Assembly (NCBI GenBank): GCA_022925895.1
Contig: JAKSYS010000032.1
Coordinates: forward strand, 124,001 to 188,000
Origin: Fragilaria crotonensis
Taxonomy: Eukaryota; Bacillariophyta; Fragilariophyceae; Fragilariales; Fragilariaceae
Direction of reading: 5' to 3'
Length of the DNA stretch: 64,000 nt
The notes under the pieces are model-generated. The model saw only the letters and a program-made list of their open reading frames with translations, ran no database searches and was not told where the DNA came from. The position numbers were made by a program, and so were the translations under genes. Position 1 is the stretch's first letter. Each line of letters starts with the position of its first letter. Positions 52,878-64,000 of this stretch are shown piece by piece.

Positions 52878-54362
52878 ATGAAGGGCCTCTTCGCAACACC
52901 TCGGTCTTTGCTCCTTTTCATCTTGCCATCGGCGTCGTGCATGATCAGTGTTCCTGGCGAAAGCGTTAAGTCGCTCACCACGCAAGCTGCCCATGGTCTC
53001 GGAGTATTGCCACTTCGCATTGATGGTGTTTGGTATGACTTGAAGGATTACGCTGACAAACACAAGGGCGGGAGGTGGTTGTTAGAATACGCTCGAGGAA
53101 GAGACGTGACCCCCATCTTTCATGCTATTCACATGCACGGTGAAAAGAAAGCCAAAGCAGTGCTCGCTAATCTTCCAACACTTGACATTTCTGAAGTCCC
53201 ATTACCGACTCGAACAGGGCTGAGTCGCAATCAATTAGAAAGTGAACGAGCTCTTCAAGGTCCTTACGTCTTTGCGTTGGATGATAGTGTTGTTCGTCAA
53301 GTGCCTGAGATTAATTCTGCTCTACGCCGCGACCTTCAGGCCATGGTTCTCAGGAGATTCCCAAATACCGAATCTATGAAGGCGACTCCGAAACACTGGG
53401 CGAGAACGGTAGGGTTTGCCATGCTGTGCGCCACTTGTTGGATGGGATGGCTGCGAGGTCACTTTCTTGCTACGCTCATGCTGCCGTTGGCTCAGTGGCT
53501 TCTGGCGGCTCACACCGTCCATGAGGCCACCCATGGTGCTCTCAGTTCTAACCATGCTATCAACTTTTGGGCTCAATTCACGGCGCATCCAATTCTATTC
53601 AACGTGTATGTATGGATTCCGCAGCATGTCTTGTCGCACCACCAATATACCAACGACCCTCAGCACGACGTTGATGTACATCATTTCGCCGCTGCACGAC
53701 TGGCTCGCGAACAAGAGCCTTACGTGCAACCATCCAATTTTAACCAAGGATGGACATTTATATGGAAAGGTTGCTTAACTACATTAGGAACCTGCATCTT
53801 GCAGCCGTTGCGAACCTTGTTGGAAACGACAACGCCGAACTTTGACGTGAATATCACCCCTATACCTGCAGCTGTAAGCAAACGAACGCTACTACTCAGC
53901 ATGCTTCCCTCATTCTTTGTGCTGTTGTACCCAGTTTTTGCTTGCGTTGCAGGGGTTATGCTCCCTTCTGAGGCACTCTTTGCCGAGATTTGGCCGTGGA
54001 TTGGAATGAGTATCATCTGGACGACGATGACACAGACATCTCATGTGCAGGAAGCGACGCAATGGAGTGGCACCTACGATTCATGTTGGACCGCGCAACA
54101 GATAAGTACTGCGCTCGATTATTCAGTCGGTAATCCGATCATGACGTGGGCCACCGGGGGACTCAATAATCAGGGATTACACCATACAATGCCGACCATC
54201 TGTTCAGCGCATTTCGCCGAGATGTATGATGAGTACGAACACATCTGTCGAAAGCATGGAGTTGTTCCTCGACAGACACTTGACTTGGCATCGGCCTGTC
54301 GAGAATGTTTGGAATTCGTCTTTTCGCTGAACAAGCCTGGCGACTCAGCTGCGTCGCTTTAA
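52878..54362 (+). CDS. Front-end fatty acid desaturase with N-terminal cytochrome b5 domain
   Basis: Inserts a double bond between an existing one and the carboxyl end of an acyl chain; b5 supplies electrons. 494 residues from ATG 52878. The first 22 residues are hydrophobic (LFATPRSLLLFILPSASC), like a signal peptide. The b5 part is at about 45-100: the usual HPGG heme motif reads HKGG (62-65), heme His kept, Pro replaced by Lys; a second His candidate lies in IFHAIHMH (82-87). Histidine boxes: HEATH (215-219), HVLSHH (250-255) and NQGLHH (431-436), the last with the Gln that marks front-end enzymes. Transmembrane pairs surround 180-212 and 335-385. Delta-5/6/8 specificity cannot be decided. 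Leader without a Phe mark: ER more likely than plastid. Confidence 0.9.
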   Translation: MKGLFATPRSLLLFILPSASCMISVPGESVKSLTTQAAHGLGVLPLRIDGVWYDLKDYADKHKGGRWLLEYARGRDVTPIFHAIHMHGEKKAKAVLANLPTLDISEVPLPTRTGLSRNQLESERALQGPYVFALDDSVVRQVPEINSALRRDLQAMVLRRFPNTESMKATPKHWARTVGFAMLCATCWMGWLRGHFLATLMLPLAQWLLAAHTVHEATHGALSSNHAINFWAQFTAHPILFNVYVWIPQHVLSHHQYTNDPQHDVDVHHFAAARLAREQEPYVQPSNFNQGWTFIWKGCLTTLGTCILQPLRTLLETTTPNFDVNITPIPAAVSKRTLLLSMLPSFFVLLYPVFACVAGVMLPSEALFAEIWPWIGMSIIWTTMTQTSHVQEATQWSGTYDSCWTAQQISTALDYSVGNPIMTWATGGLNNQGLHHTMPTICSAHFAEMYDEYEHICRKHGVVPRQTLDLASACRECLEFVFSLNKPGDSAASL

Positions 54363-55647
54363 GTGATAGGCGCTGGCGTCTTATGGCCAACGAACATACT
54401 CGGCTTTTTGCGGACCTCAGTTATAGTTTTGCTCTTCAAGGTTATTCTAGTTCAAGTATTAGAATCGCCTCGTTCCCTCGGGCTAATGCTTTGACAATAA
54501 TTCACTAATATTTTATCCCTCTTCGAGTCATTCGTCATTGGTCTGTTCCGGCTTTATTGGTGGATTGTGCGAGTATCCTCATGGATCAGTTCACAGTCCT
54601 CTGCAAATCTAGGAAACTAGCACCAAATGTTGATGGAGCTCGTGATCGAGATTGCTTCTCAATAGTCGTGTATGCCCATGTTATTGCCCAGAGGCGTGAG
54701 CGTCATGACAATGGTCCGAGGCCCAGGCCAACATTGCAAATTTGATCTGCTAAATTTGATGTCCCTGAAATGGCTGCCCTTCGCGCTTGGCACGGGAAAT
54801 AACATGTAAAGGCGGAGTTGTTAGTTGTTATGTCCTTCATTTTTCTCTTCCATGTATAACAATGACTTACAACGTACTCCCCGCACAAATTCTGTGTTGC
54901 TTTCTTGAAGTAACCATTTGATCTTCTTCATTGCCCAAACTGGATTCCATACTAGGAGCAATTCACATGTTTGCTCCGCTTTTATAGCCTTAACCTATTG
55001 CTTTCACTTGGCAGATGATTAATCTGTAACCAGTGATATTCTTGTCCGTATCCACCATTAGAACGACATTGTCAAGATTAGCAAAGTATTCCTGTCTTTC
55101 AACACTTGTTCTGTTTCAGTTGTTGGTGCTGAGTCTTTGATGGCAAATTGCTGGCTGAAACTTGTTCTTGGCCAGTGTTTTTTGTGTTGTGAGCTTGCTG
55201 TATGATGGAAGGCGCATCCTCTCCACATTTGTTGTCCCATCAGCTCACCAGGAATAGGGATGGGGCCATGAGTAAAAAGGCTTATAGCTTTTGCGGGGAT
55301 TGAACCTTCATTTTCATCAAAGAAAGCATACCAAACAATGCTGGATGTGTTGCCAACTGAACATACTCATGCTCCACAACATCTCAACATGATTAGGGAC
55401 TTCCTTTCAATTTGCACAAGAACCACCTACTATATGGGCTAGTACGTGAACAATGATGCCAACAAAAATGGGTGCTCCATTGGATCAATCATCCAGCCAG
55501 CAAATATCTGGGCTGTTCATCCTGGAGCATAATGCCAACTTCCCACCCAGGTGAAATTTGAGCTCACAAGATGGTGAGTCTGCAAGAGTTACAGCTCAAG
55601 CTCCTGCTGTGCCTAAGTTTTTCAGCGGTGGTTGGAGTCATCTTTAG
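54363..55647. other. Gene-free region
   Basis: 1.28 kb. No start-to-stop gene is credible. The composition changes at about 54900: the GTAC words disappear and CA/TG-rich, AAC-rich DNA begins, which continues to 57640 and suggests a different origin. Confidence 0.45.
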
Positions 55648-57640
55648 CTACACATCACATGCATCGATGAGGATGAACTCCATTTGGTGTTTGATGTTGA
55701 GGCATTTGCCACGCCTGCGTGACCCAAGCGAGCTTACCTTGCATGCCTGGTGCATCCTGCAACTGCCAGGTGCCATTTGAGCATGATTGTCATACCTGCT
55801 CCTGCCTCTTTGTACAATGGGGATGTTGTTCAAGTTGAGTAATGCATTCACCAGGAACATGTCCATTGCTGGCAGCAACAAGTTGTCTTCACTCACCATG
55901 CGGAGTGGCTTTGGTGGCCTCTGCTGGTGCAGCTCCTCATTGCCCTCAAAAGCCAGGAAGCTGTCAAAGACGTAGGACAGCACGTTGGTTGTGGATTGCG
56001 GCTTGTCTAGGTCATCCTGTTTCACCAACTCTTCCCTGTGCTTCATTTCTTGGTTGTTCACTTTTATAAACTCGTTCAGCGGAATGGATCCAAGAAGGGA
56101 CATAAATCGCCTTATGTATACCCAATTTGGTTCATTGTGCACCTCAAGCCGCAGGATGCATCAGAAATCATTGACGATAAGTCAGCGGCAATTTGTGCTG
56201 CTCCTGACCTTGAAGGATCAATCTAAAGACCATCACGTTCAATAGCTAGATGACCGATGCCACCATCGAAATGGCATGTTGGCCGCCAAGACCCTTTGCC
56301 GTTTTTTACTAATGCTGCCGTAAGAGCGTGCAAGCATTCCACCCACCCACCTGTGCAGCACTAAGATCATTTATTTTTTTGTGGTTGATGTCCTGTTCTG
56401 CGATGAAGTTGCCCCCGTTGATCTCACCATCCAAGAAGCTCATCTTTCCTAATCGTGGTAGCATGCGCTCCATCACCAGAATAACCCAAGAAGGTACCGG
56501 GCACTGATGCCTCACAATTTCAAGAACCTGCTGGATAAAGTCCGATTTGGAGTTGACATGCTGCGGCTGGACAGCCAGCAAAGCCATTTGTGACCTGCTG
56601 GTCACATTTGGCATCTGGGCTGGAAGGATTTCACTGCAATAAATGCCTCCTAAGCCAGCTGCTCTTTTGGAAGTTTGGTCAGCTCCTCAATTAAGATGGT
56701 ATTTAACAATTCATTGCCAACGGGTTGAAGGGCAGATGTGGTTGGGGGTGCACATGCCAACAGTACCAGCAGCATGCAGACAGGTTTGTACGCCGTTGTT
56801 CCATCAAATGCTACGCTGCAGGCAATCTGGTGGACTTTGTTTGGCATTCATGCCACAACCAACAGCAGTCTTGCACCGCTGCTGCATTCTTATTGCTGCC
56901 AAGCTCAACGACAGTTGTCTCTTTGCACATCACGGCGTGAGCCATGGAGGCAGCGCAGATGACAGTCAGAAATGCCAACAAGAAGGTTCTGCATAAATAT
57001 GTTGTAGGCCTTGGGATGTTATTTGTGCATCATCATACACAGATTTATTGCCTAATCATTCCACAGAGGAGGATTGTTGAAGCCCCTATCAGTAATCTTG
57101 GTGATGAGTGCTAACATTATCTCAACAAAAGTGCTGGACTGAAATGACACATTGTTACAATTGTAATTGCTGAAATTCAGGATGAGTGAATTGAGACCTT
57201 GCATAGGCCCGTCAATTGAGCCATCGGACAATACCATCTGCTTGCCAGGACCAGATGTCAGTGTGGTCAGAAAATGCATTAAACACCTTTGGAACTATTA
57301 CAAAGTTTGTCATTGATACTACGCAAGAACAACTGTAAGGCCTTGATCTGGATTGGAAATCCTCAGCCTGATCATACTTGGAAATCATTCTCATGAGTAG
57401 TTTGAAGTGGCAGCCCTTCTTGTGATGGGCCTCAAAGCCTGCCAAACAGCATTATGGGTGGCACCCATGGCGTTTGATTGATTAGTTGGAGGTACATGAT
57501 GCGGCCGGACTTTAGGTTCATTTCTTGGGAGCATACTACATTTCGATAGATTATTCAGTCGGTTGTCCACAGTCCAAACTTTGGCAGCACGAAAACTTTG
57601 GCATCTCGAAAAGCTTGACCTTGACATTGGCATTGATCGG
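55648..57640 (-). pseudogene. Decayed minus-strand coding region, unidentified
   Basis: Protein-like stretches on the minus strand occur one after another but in different frames: about 57630-57400, 57445-57215, 57280-57055, 56850-56650, 56614-56310 and 56142-55650. Examples are GCHFKLLMRMISKYDQAEDF, SDFIQQVLEIVRHQCPVPSW and LRMVSEDNLLLPAMDMFLVN. They lack starts, canonical intron boundaries were not found between them, and no domain is recognised. The most likely reading is one old gene or DNA transposon broken many times; an intron-rich live gene is less likely because this genome has few introns. The right side abuts the LTR of the second copia fossil. No terminal inverted repeats were found. 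Confidence 0.4.
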
Positions 57641-57657
57641 AACCATTAACAACCTCC

Positions 57658-58127
57658 TGTGATCTCCTTCCAAGTAGCGAGCGCTCACGCTCGGGGGTGA
57701 TGATAGGAGATTGGGTGGTCCACGATCGTCCACACAGGAGCACACACACGAATACCGGAGAACGATAAGCAATTCTCTTGGCAATGGCGGTTCGGCGTTC
57801 GTAGTGTACGGCACGTAGTTCGGAGTGTGAGTTGGACAGTGTCGTGGCGATGCTTACTCTTTGATAAACCTTGTACCTCTATACCCTTACGATCGAAGAC
57901 CGGCAAGAGTGCAATTGAAGTAATATAAGGTTTAAAGTAGAAGTTGTGAGTGGAGTACATGAGAGGTACTCCACTAATTAGACTATCTACATACCTGACT
58001 TAGTAACAGGTATGTCGGAGTGCATACGCACCGGGCAGTACTGTATTGTGAATACGGTACCAAACAGCACGGTGCTATACACGTACCATGGACATATTGT
58101 AAGTCGTGACGAACATGCAGTGACACA
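57658..58127 (-). repeat. Proposed 3' LTR of the second copia fossil
   Basis: On the minus strand a purine tract (AATGGGGGAG) is followed by TGTGTCACTGCATG, and 470 bp later by GGAGATCACA, so the proposed LTR has TGTG...CACA ends. The boundary is inferred from these ends only, because the partner LTR is not in the window. Confidence 0.6.
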
Positions 58128-61100
58128 CTCCCCCATTGTATGCGTCATGAAGATAAAAGCGAAACAATGAGTACACAGGAATGCATTCGGGAGAACGGTA
58201 ACAATTGACATTTAGTCGCGTGTCATCCAAGGCGCGCCATAGTGACCCATCAAACGACGAACGTGTCGGAAGTGCAGCGTGGTGCCGAGCGCTTTGGTGA
58301 GAGCGTCCGCCGGATTGATGATACCAGGGATGTGACGGATGATATCGCCGTTGGCTTTCCATTCTTGAATCGCGAAGTGTTGAATATCAATGTGTCGCGA
58401 GCGTGGTGTTGGTCGGCTCGAGTTGATCATCAAAATCGCAGCTTGATTGTCTTCATACAAAATCGTCGGCCCGGGTTGTTCGTAGTCCAACTCAAGGAGG
58501 ATGGACCGCAGGTACTTGGCAATCTTGGCGGCTTGGACAGCGGCGATAAACTCGGCCTCGGTTGAGCTCGTGGAGACAGTGGACTGGACCTTCGACTTGT
58601 ATGCAATCGGACCACCGCAGAGCATGAAAGCGAGACCGGTGATCGAGCGTCGTGTGCTGAGATCCGTGGCATGAGCAGCGTCGACATAACCGGCGAGGGA
58701 GGTGGGCGATTGCGGCTGAGGGAAGTCGGGCAACGATGTGTCGGACATCAGAACGACGAAGTCTCCAACAGGGAAGGTATCAATCGGAGCAGGGCGCCAG
58801 TAGATCAAACCCCAGTCTTTGGTCATACGCAAGTAGCGTGCCAAACGACGCAACGAGTCGAAGTGAATCTTGACAGGATGATCCGAGAAGCGTGCAAGAA
58901 GCGTGACGGCGAAGCCAATATCGATACGAGCAACGACGTAGACGTAGATCACACAACCGAGAATGCTGCGATAGGAGAATCCGGCACTGACTTCATATTC
59001 CATGAGTGCGGTTGTTGGGAGGCGGCGTTATCGTAGTCAAGGAACAGTTGCGGGATCGTTGACATGGCGATGGGTTCGATTGGACGCTCGCTGGATTCGC
59101 GGTTGCCTGGCGAGGACCATCCATAGTGTTCGAGGAATCTGTCGATATACGATTCGCAGGTCACTTGGATATAGTGGCGAGATTGAATGATGTCAACACC
59201 ATTGAACGAGTTGAGGACCCCTTCATCGCGTAGATCAATCTTGTCCTCAGCACAGATGACTGCGACCAATTTTCGAATTGATTCGACGTTGCGGCATCCG
59301 ATGGCCAGATCATCCACTTGTCGAGAGATAAGCATCTTCCATCCATCGTAGGTGCCGTGATACAAGCTGCGTTCGTGCGTGGTCGATTTGAAGCCATGCC
59401 GATGCAGAACCTTGTTTATGAAACGCTCCCATAAGGCACCGGATTCTGGATGCCCTTGCAACGCGTGTTGGACTGGGAGCACATGATCGCGAGGCACGTT
59501 AAAACCGTTGCGAATGAGAAACCAGTCGGCGTACTGTTGGTCGATGTATACAAACGTCGGCTGATCGGGAGGTGGCGAGTTGGCGTAGGCGTTTGTTGCG
59601 TCGACCTTGATGCAAATGTATCCCTCGTTCGCACACAGGGCAATGAACATCCGCATGCAGGGTTGCTCGATGCATGAAGAGTATGTGTTTGCAAGTTTCA
59701 AGGCGGGAGCGGCGCGAGGGGATCCATCACAACAATTGCGTGCCTTCCGAGTTCCGTCGGCCTTGATGGAGTAGTTCCAATGCTGTCGAAGGATAATGGC
59801 GCCAGCAGGTGGGTAGACGGCGGGTCCATACATCTCTTGCTTTGCCATGGAGTCAAGTTGCTTTGCCTCCGCAAGTTGCCAGTCGTTCCAGTTGGATAGA
59901 CGTTGCAGCTTTCGGCGTGTGAAACTGCCAAGGGCCTGTTCTTCTTCGGTCCCAAAAGCGGTAGTATTCAGACTGCGCATCATGAGCAGGAGCTGGTCGT
60001 GTGGTAGGGGCTCATGCATCGTGATTGCGATACGGGGCTCCGGTGCTGCTGCGTTTGGGAGTGGAAGAGGCGCAGGGACGGGGGAGGTGGGAGCGCGAAG
60101 AGAGTCGATGAGGCGAAGCTGGTCGACAGACAAATGAAGCGGGCTGTCGTTCGGGCGAGCGTTGACAGGGATGTAGCGGTCTGGCGCGAAGACAATGGTG
60201 AAGGAGGCAGCGTCGGAGGCGGCGACGTTCGTCAAAGCGAGGACAATGGACTCGCACGAGAAAACGGAGGTGCCATCAACAGACACGATATAAGCCCCGA
60301 TGTATTTGCGTCGCACGTTGCGGATGCGGGCAGCCGAGGTACTGGGGACAATGCCGGACAGATAACCGCGTTTGCGAATGTGGCAAGCGGAGATCTCGAA
60401 ACCAAGGGTTGGGTGATCACACTTGATCGCCTGCGTGATGGAGTCGAGGCGATGAAATGGATCATCGGTGACTTCAAGGTTCATGGGAGACAAAGAAGGG
60501 CGGTCGGCAGGAACGACACCGTCGGGAGCTAAGAGGCGGAGAGCCTGGACATTGGGGGGTGCATCCGCGAGATCGTTCATGCCTTCGTCGAAACGAGCGT
60601 GTGTGGCCGTTTTGACAAGAGAACTCGCGAGATCAAAATAATACAGGATTTTGAGAGTGCGAGAATAACCAAGAAAAACACCGAGGCGCGAGTTCGGAAC
60701 GACACGTCCATAGCGTGTCGTAGTGGGACGCACGTGGACACGGCAACCGAAGGTGCGTAGTTTGGACAAATCGGGGAGTTCGCCGCCGCACAACTCATGG
60801 GGGCTGGACATTCGGGCGCCATGTGGAATAAAATTGTACACGCGTACGAAATGATAGAACGCGTACGGCCAAAAAGCAGGACGGAGACTGGCGCCGGTCA
60901 ACATGGCACGCAGGGCATCACCAATAGTCTGATGGGGACGTTCGCCGGGCCCATTCTGGTGGGAGGAGTCGGGTCCTGTGAGCTGGGTTTGGTAACCAAA
61001 GTTGGCGAAAGTATCAAGGATTTCGCGGCAGCGCCCAAGTTCTCCACCACCATCCATCCGAACATATTTGCCGTTACATGCGGGGGCATTGTTGGCGAGC

Positions 61101-64000
61101 CACTGATTCAACCAATCCACAGGCGGGGCTTTGGTGGCGAATGCACGACCGATCAGACGGCCACTGAAGTGGTCGGTAATGAGGACATAAGCAAGTCTCC
61201 CCATTATGTCCGACCAAGTTGTCGAAACGCTTGGAGTCGGAGCTCTTTTGGACCATGAAAGCGAAATCGATGCCGAGACCTTGAAGACACTCGGTGGCTG
61301 TCATGGTGTTGGAGTGTCCACGTGGAGTCTTGCGAAGCTTCGAAGCCATGCAGACAGCGCACTCATCGATGGTATCGGGGAGGGACAGAGCAGGCATGCC
61401 ACGGGTGTGCTTGTGTAACTCAGAGAGCCGACGAAAGTTCAGATGGCCGAGACGCTGGTGCCAAAGCATGCGTAGGGCAGACCGGCCGAGGGAATGGACG
61501 AGAAAGACCTGCATGGATGGGGAGGTATCGTCATGGAACTCGGGGTACACGGGGATGGAATGGATCAGGTTGCATGTTCAGCGCCGGAAAGTATAACGGC
61601 GTCGGGGCCTCAGGAGTGGCGGTGAGCAACGATCGGACAATGAAACGGTCGGACCCGCCGGGCAAGGGTGCAAGGCGATCAGCCGGCGAGGGGAGCGACA
61701 AGGGATCGGTGAAGGTGAGACCACCACGGAGACGTGTAGGTTGAAGGCGGATGCATATATCCTCGGTAGCGGCGGACGGAGTTCGATGAGGGAAGCGGAT
61801 CATACCGACGCGGTCTTCAGAACTGGTCATGCTGTAGCCATCGGAAGCGAACTGTTTGGCGATCGCGCAGTGACTGATGATGACGCCAGGGATGGAGGCG
61901 GTGTGGTATGTGCGTACGAACACACGACATGGCGTGGTAGGTGTGGATACCAGATCCGAGGAGACATTGTCAGCGAGGGACGGAACAAGAGCAGCAGGAA
62001 GGCAGAGGAAACCGACACCATCAGGATGATGAGAATGGCTTCCAGCATCAAAGAGGCGGACCTTGGAGCTCGTGCTGGACAGGGGCGGTACGAGAAGAGA
62101 AGGAGGCATCGCTTGTCGTACAGGCCATGGATCCATTATCGGCGTGTGCGAAGACGGCGCGAGATTCGGGATCATATGTTTCGGAGAGGCGGCGAAACAG
62201 GAAGCTGGTGGAGTCGATCGCGAGTACGTCTCCCGGTGTATGAAATGGAGTGAGTCGCTGCAGACGGACTCGAAGAACGGTAGCGACATCAGGAAGGATA
62301 CATGATCTCGGGTCGGCATCGACGAAACACATCTCGAAGTCCCGGATGAAGCAGGGAAGGAACCACGTAGAGCGTTGAGTTGATATCCGTCGGGGCCTGT
62401 CGTCGTCGACGTCAGTGGGTTGCGATGAGCCAGTACCGCTGGGATATGAAGATGCGTCTGCATCGTCATTGGTCGCCAACGTGGTGGACGCCGCATGAGT
62501 GACAATGCTGCGAACGGAACGCGCGAGTGCGGCAGGGGGGCGGCCATCGGCGTTTCGCATGTTGATGCGACTCCGGAACTGGGAATGGGCGGCGGCAACC
62601 TGATGTTTCAACTGCGGGTGTCGTTGTCCGAGACTTTCGGCAACAATGTAATCTACAAAGCGATTACAGTCCGTCAGCGTATGCCCTGGTTGATTACACC
62701 CGATACAGGCAGCAGATGCGGCCTGATTGTGTGACATGGCGCGGACGAGAAGATCCATCTCTTGTTCGCCCAACGAATCGGGTGTCCCTGAAAGGGCATC
62801 AGCGGACAAAGGAGCGGTCTCGATGCGACGTATGATGGGAGTCGATGACGAATAACGGTCCCTTGTGTTGGACGGAGGTGGTGCCGTGACGTCGCGTCCG
62901 ATCTCAATGGAGTATTGGACGAAAGTCGTAGCAAGCTGCGACATGGTGAGATGAAACGGAAGGGCATCTTCTGTTCGACCAGTGCGGCGATCTCGTTCGA
63001 CAAGGCGACGAAACTCTGCTCGCCATTCGGTGGCGAGATTACGAACGCTTAGGTCTAGCGCTTCGTATGCCGAGTAGTTGCGCCCCGCAATACGTTCGCG
63101 GGCGAGGAAATCTTGGAGTCGCCGAAGATAGGAACTAAAGAGCTCTGCTCGACGTTGACGGGGGATTTCATTGACTGTGAGACTTGCTGCCTGAAGGCGA
63201 GGGTGGTGAAGTCGGAGGAGAGAGTATACGGCGTCGTATCCAGCGTTTGCGGTGCAACCTTGAACAGCGCTATGCTCTCGGCTGCCGACTGGGAAGACGG
63301 TGTCTTGAGACAAGACGCCGTAAAGCAATGCAGACATGAACGCTTCTTGGGTGCGGACTGATGCAGGGAGCAGGGACCACCAACAACCGTGGATGTTGTC
63401 TGGTTCCACAGATTCGTATGGCGGACACCATAGACCCCACTGCAGGCAAGTTGCACAGAATAGTTTATACCAGTGGACGAAAGAATCTTGGCGAAGAGTC
63501 ATATTTCTGAACAACAGTTTTGCGAAAATCTTTGTACTTGACTTCGGAGGACATGAACTGTTGCATGTAGTCCTCAGACTCGGCCCCATACGTGATCGGC
63601 GCATGCGAATTTGCAGTGCGCCCGGAAGCATGGGTGAACTGAGTTCGAGGAGTACCGTCGTCCGCTTGGAAAGCTAGTCGACCACGTGGTCCGCGAGGTT
63701 CGGTGGTGTCGCGATACCCTGCGCCCAACTTGTCCGGTATGATGACACCTCGTCGTCGAAACGAGGCCGGGCCCTGTTCGCAGGTTCGGGAATGTTGATG
63801 GGCATTCCTCGAAAGTTGGACCCTGCAGTGTTCGTCCGTTCCGTAGTCTCGTCTGGAGGGCCCGTGGCGTCGTCGAGGAGTGGAGGTCCAATGAATTGTA
63901 GATCGGTTTCATTTGGACTTCTGTTCGCTGTGGGCGCCGGGTTGTCTTGCGGAGCGGATGATTGAAGTCCAGAGACTCCCGTTTGGGATTCTCGATGATC
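57658..64000 (-). mobile_element. Ty1/copia LTR retrotransposon fossil, runs off the right edge
   Basis: Minus-strand copia element. Its 3' LTR is proposed at 57658-58127 and the 5' LTR lies outside the window. Parts, from 64.0 kb downward: gag about 62.7-63.9 kb with a CCHC knuckle (CIGCNQPGHTLTDC), protease near 62.1-62.3 kb, pre-integrase near 61.4 kb (LWHQRLGHLNFRRL), integrase about 60.7-61.3 kb, reverse transcriptase about 59.3-59.9 kb, RNase H about 58.3-58.7 kb (STEAEFIAA, EDNQAA, SRHIDI). The coding region is broken, with about four or five breaks. It is a different copia family from the one at 25.4 kb: LTR and protein sequences do not match. Age cannot be estimated without the other LTR. 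Confidence 0.92.

Noticed and set aside
55290-55330. tRNA T-arm-like sequence (GGTTCAATCCCC on the minus strand)
   Set aside because: No acceptor, D or anticodon stems can be paired around it. No other tRNA or rRNA was recognised in the window.
61531-62253. Plus-strand open frames opposite the second copia fossil
   Set aside because: They are shadows of the minus-strand retroelement coding region.

Overview
This looks like nuclear DNA of a pennate diatom or close stramenopile. The seen evidence: sparse short GT-AG introns (61 to 137 bp); several proteins with a signal peptide whose predicted cleavage site is followed by Phe, the plastid-import mark of algae with secondary red plastids; a DUF6824 protein, a family known mainly from diatoms; a cytochrome-b5 desaturase; and Ty1/copia elements. 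No species is claimed.

Layout. 1-5.9 kb: mitochondrial-type FtsZ, a DUF6824 protein and an unidentified minus-strand gene. 6-8.9 kb: gene-poor, with two heptamer minisatellites and a palindrome-rich MITE. 8.9-17.2 kb: two unknown proteins, a plastid-targeted coiled-coil protein, a membrane-anchored disordered protein and a peroxisomal crotonase. 17.4-20.6 kb: a two-gene PIF/Harbinger transposon with TIRs. 22.6-23.7 kb: a secreted VCBS/FG-GAP repeat protein. 25.4-38.2 kb: a Ty1/copia fossil carrying a Ty3/gypsy fossil inside it, both with two LTRs and 5-bp target duplications. 38.4-54.4 kb: a gene-dense block with methionyl-tRNA formyltransferase, a large RBR ubiquitin ligase, a class V aminotransferase, a plastid-type KsgA methyltransferase, a small plastid-targeted protein with a T-run frame break, a WDR33/Pfs2 protein fused to a KH domain, a type II Golgi-like membrane protein and a front-end desaturase. 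55.6-57.6 kb: decayed coding matter. 57.7-64 kb: a second copia fossil on the minus strand, running off the right edge.

The genes are independent nuclear units, not operons. Several serve organelles: division (FtsZ), initiator tRNA formylation and small-subunit rRNA dimethylation. Intergenic DNA has an unusual excess of the palindrome GTAC and its longer forms, which genes and transposons lack. Most notable are the copia/gypsy composite, whose outer LTRs look identical while the inner ones have diverged; the WD40-KH fusion; the GTAC-rich spacers; and the unidentified gene at 4.4-5.9 kb with an inverted paralogous fragment beside it.
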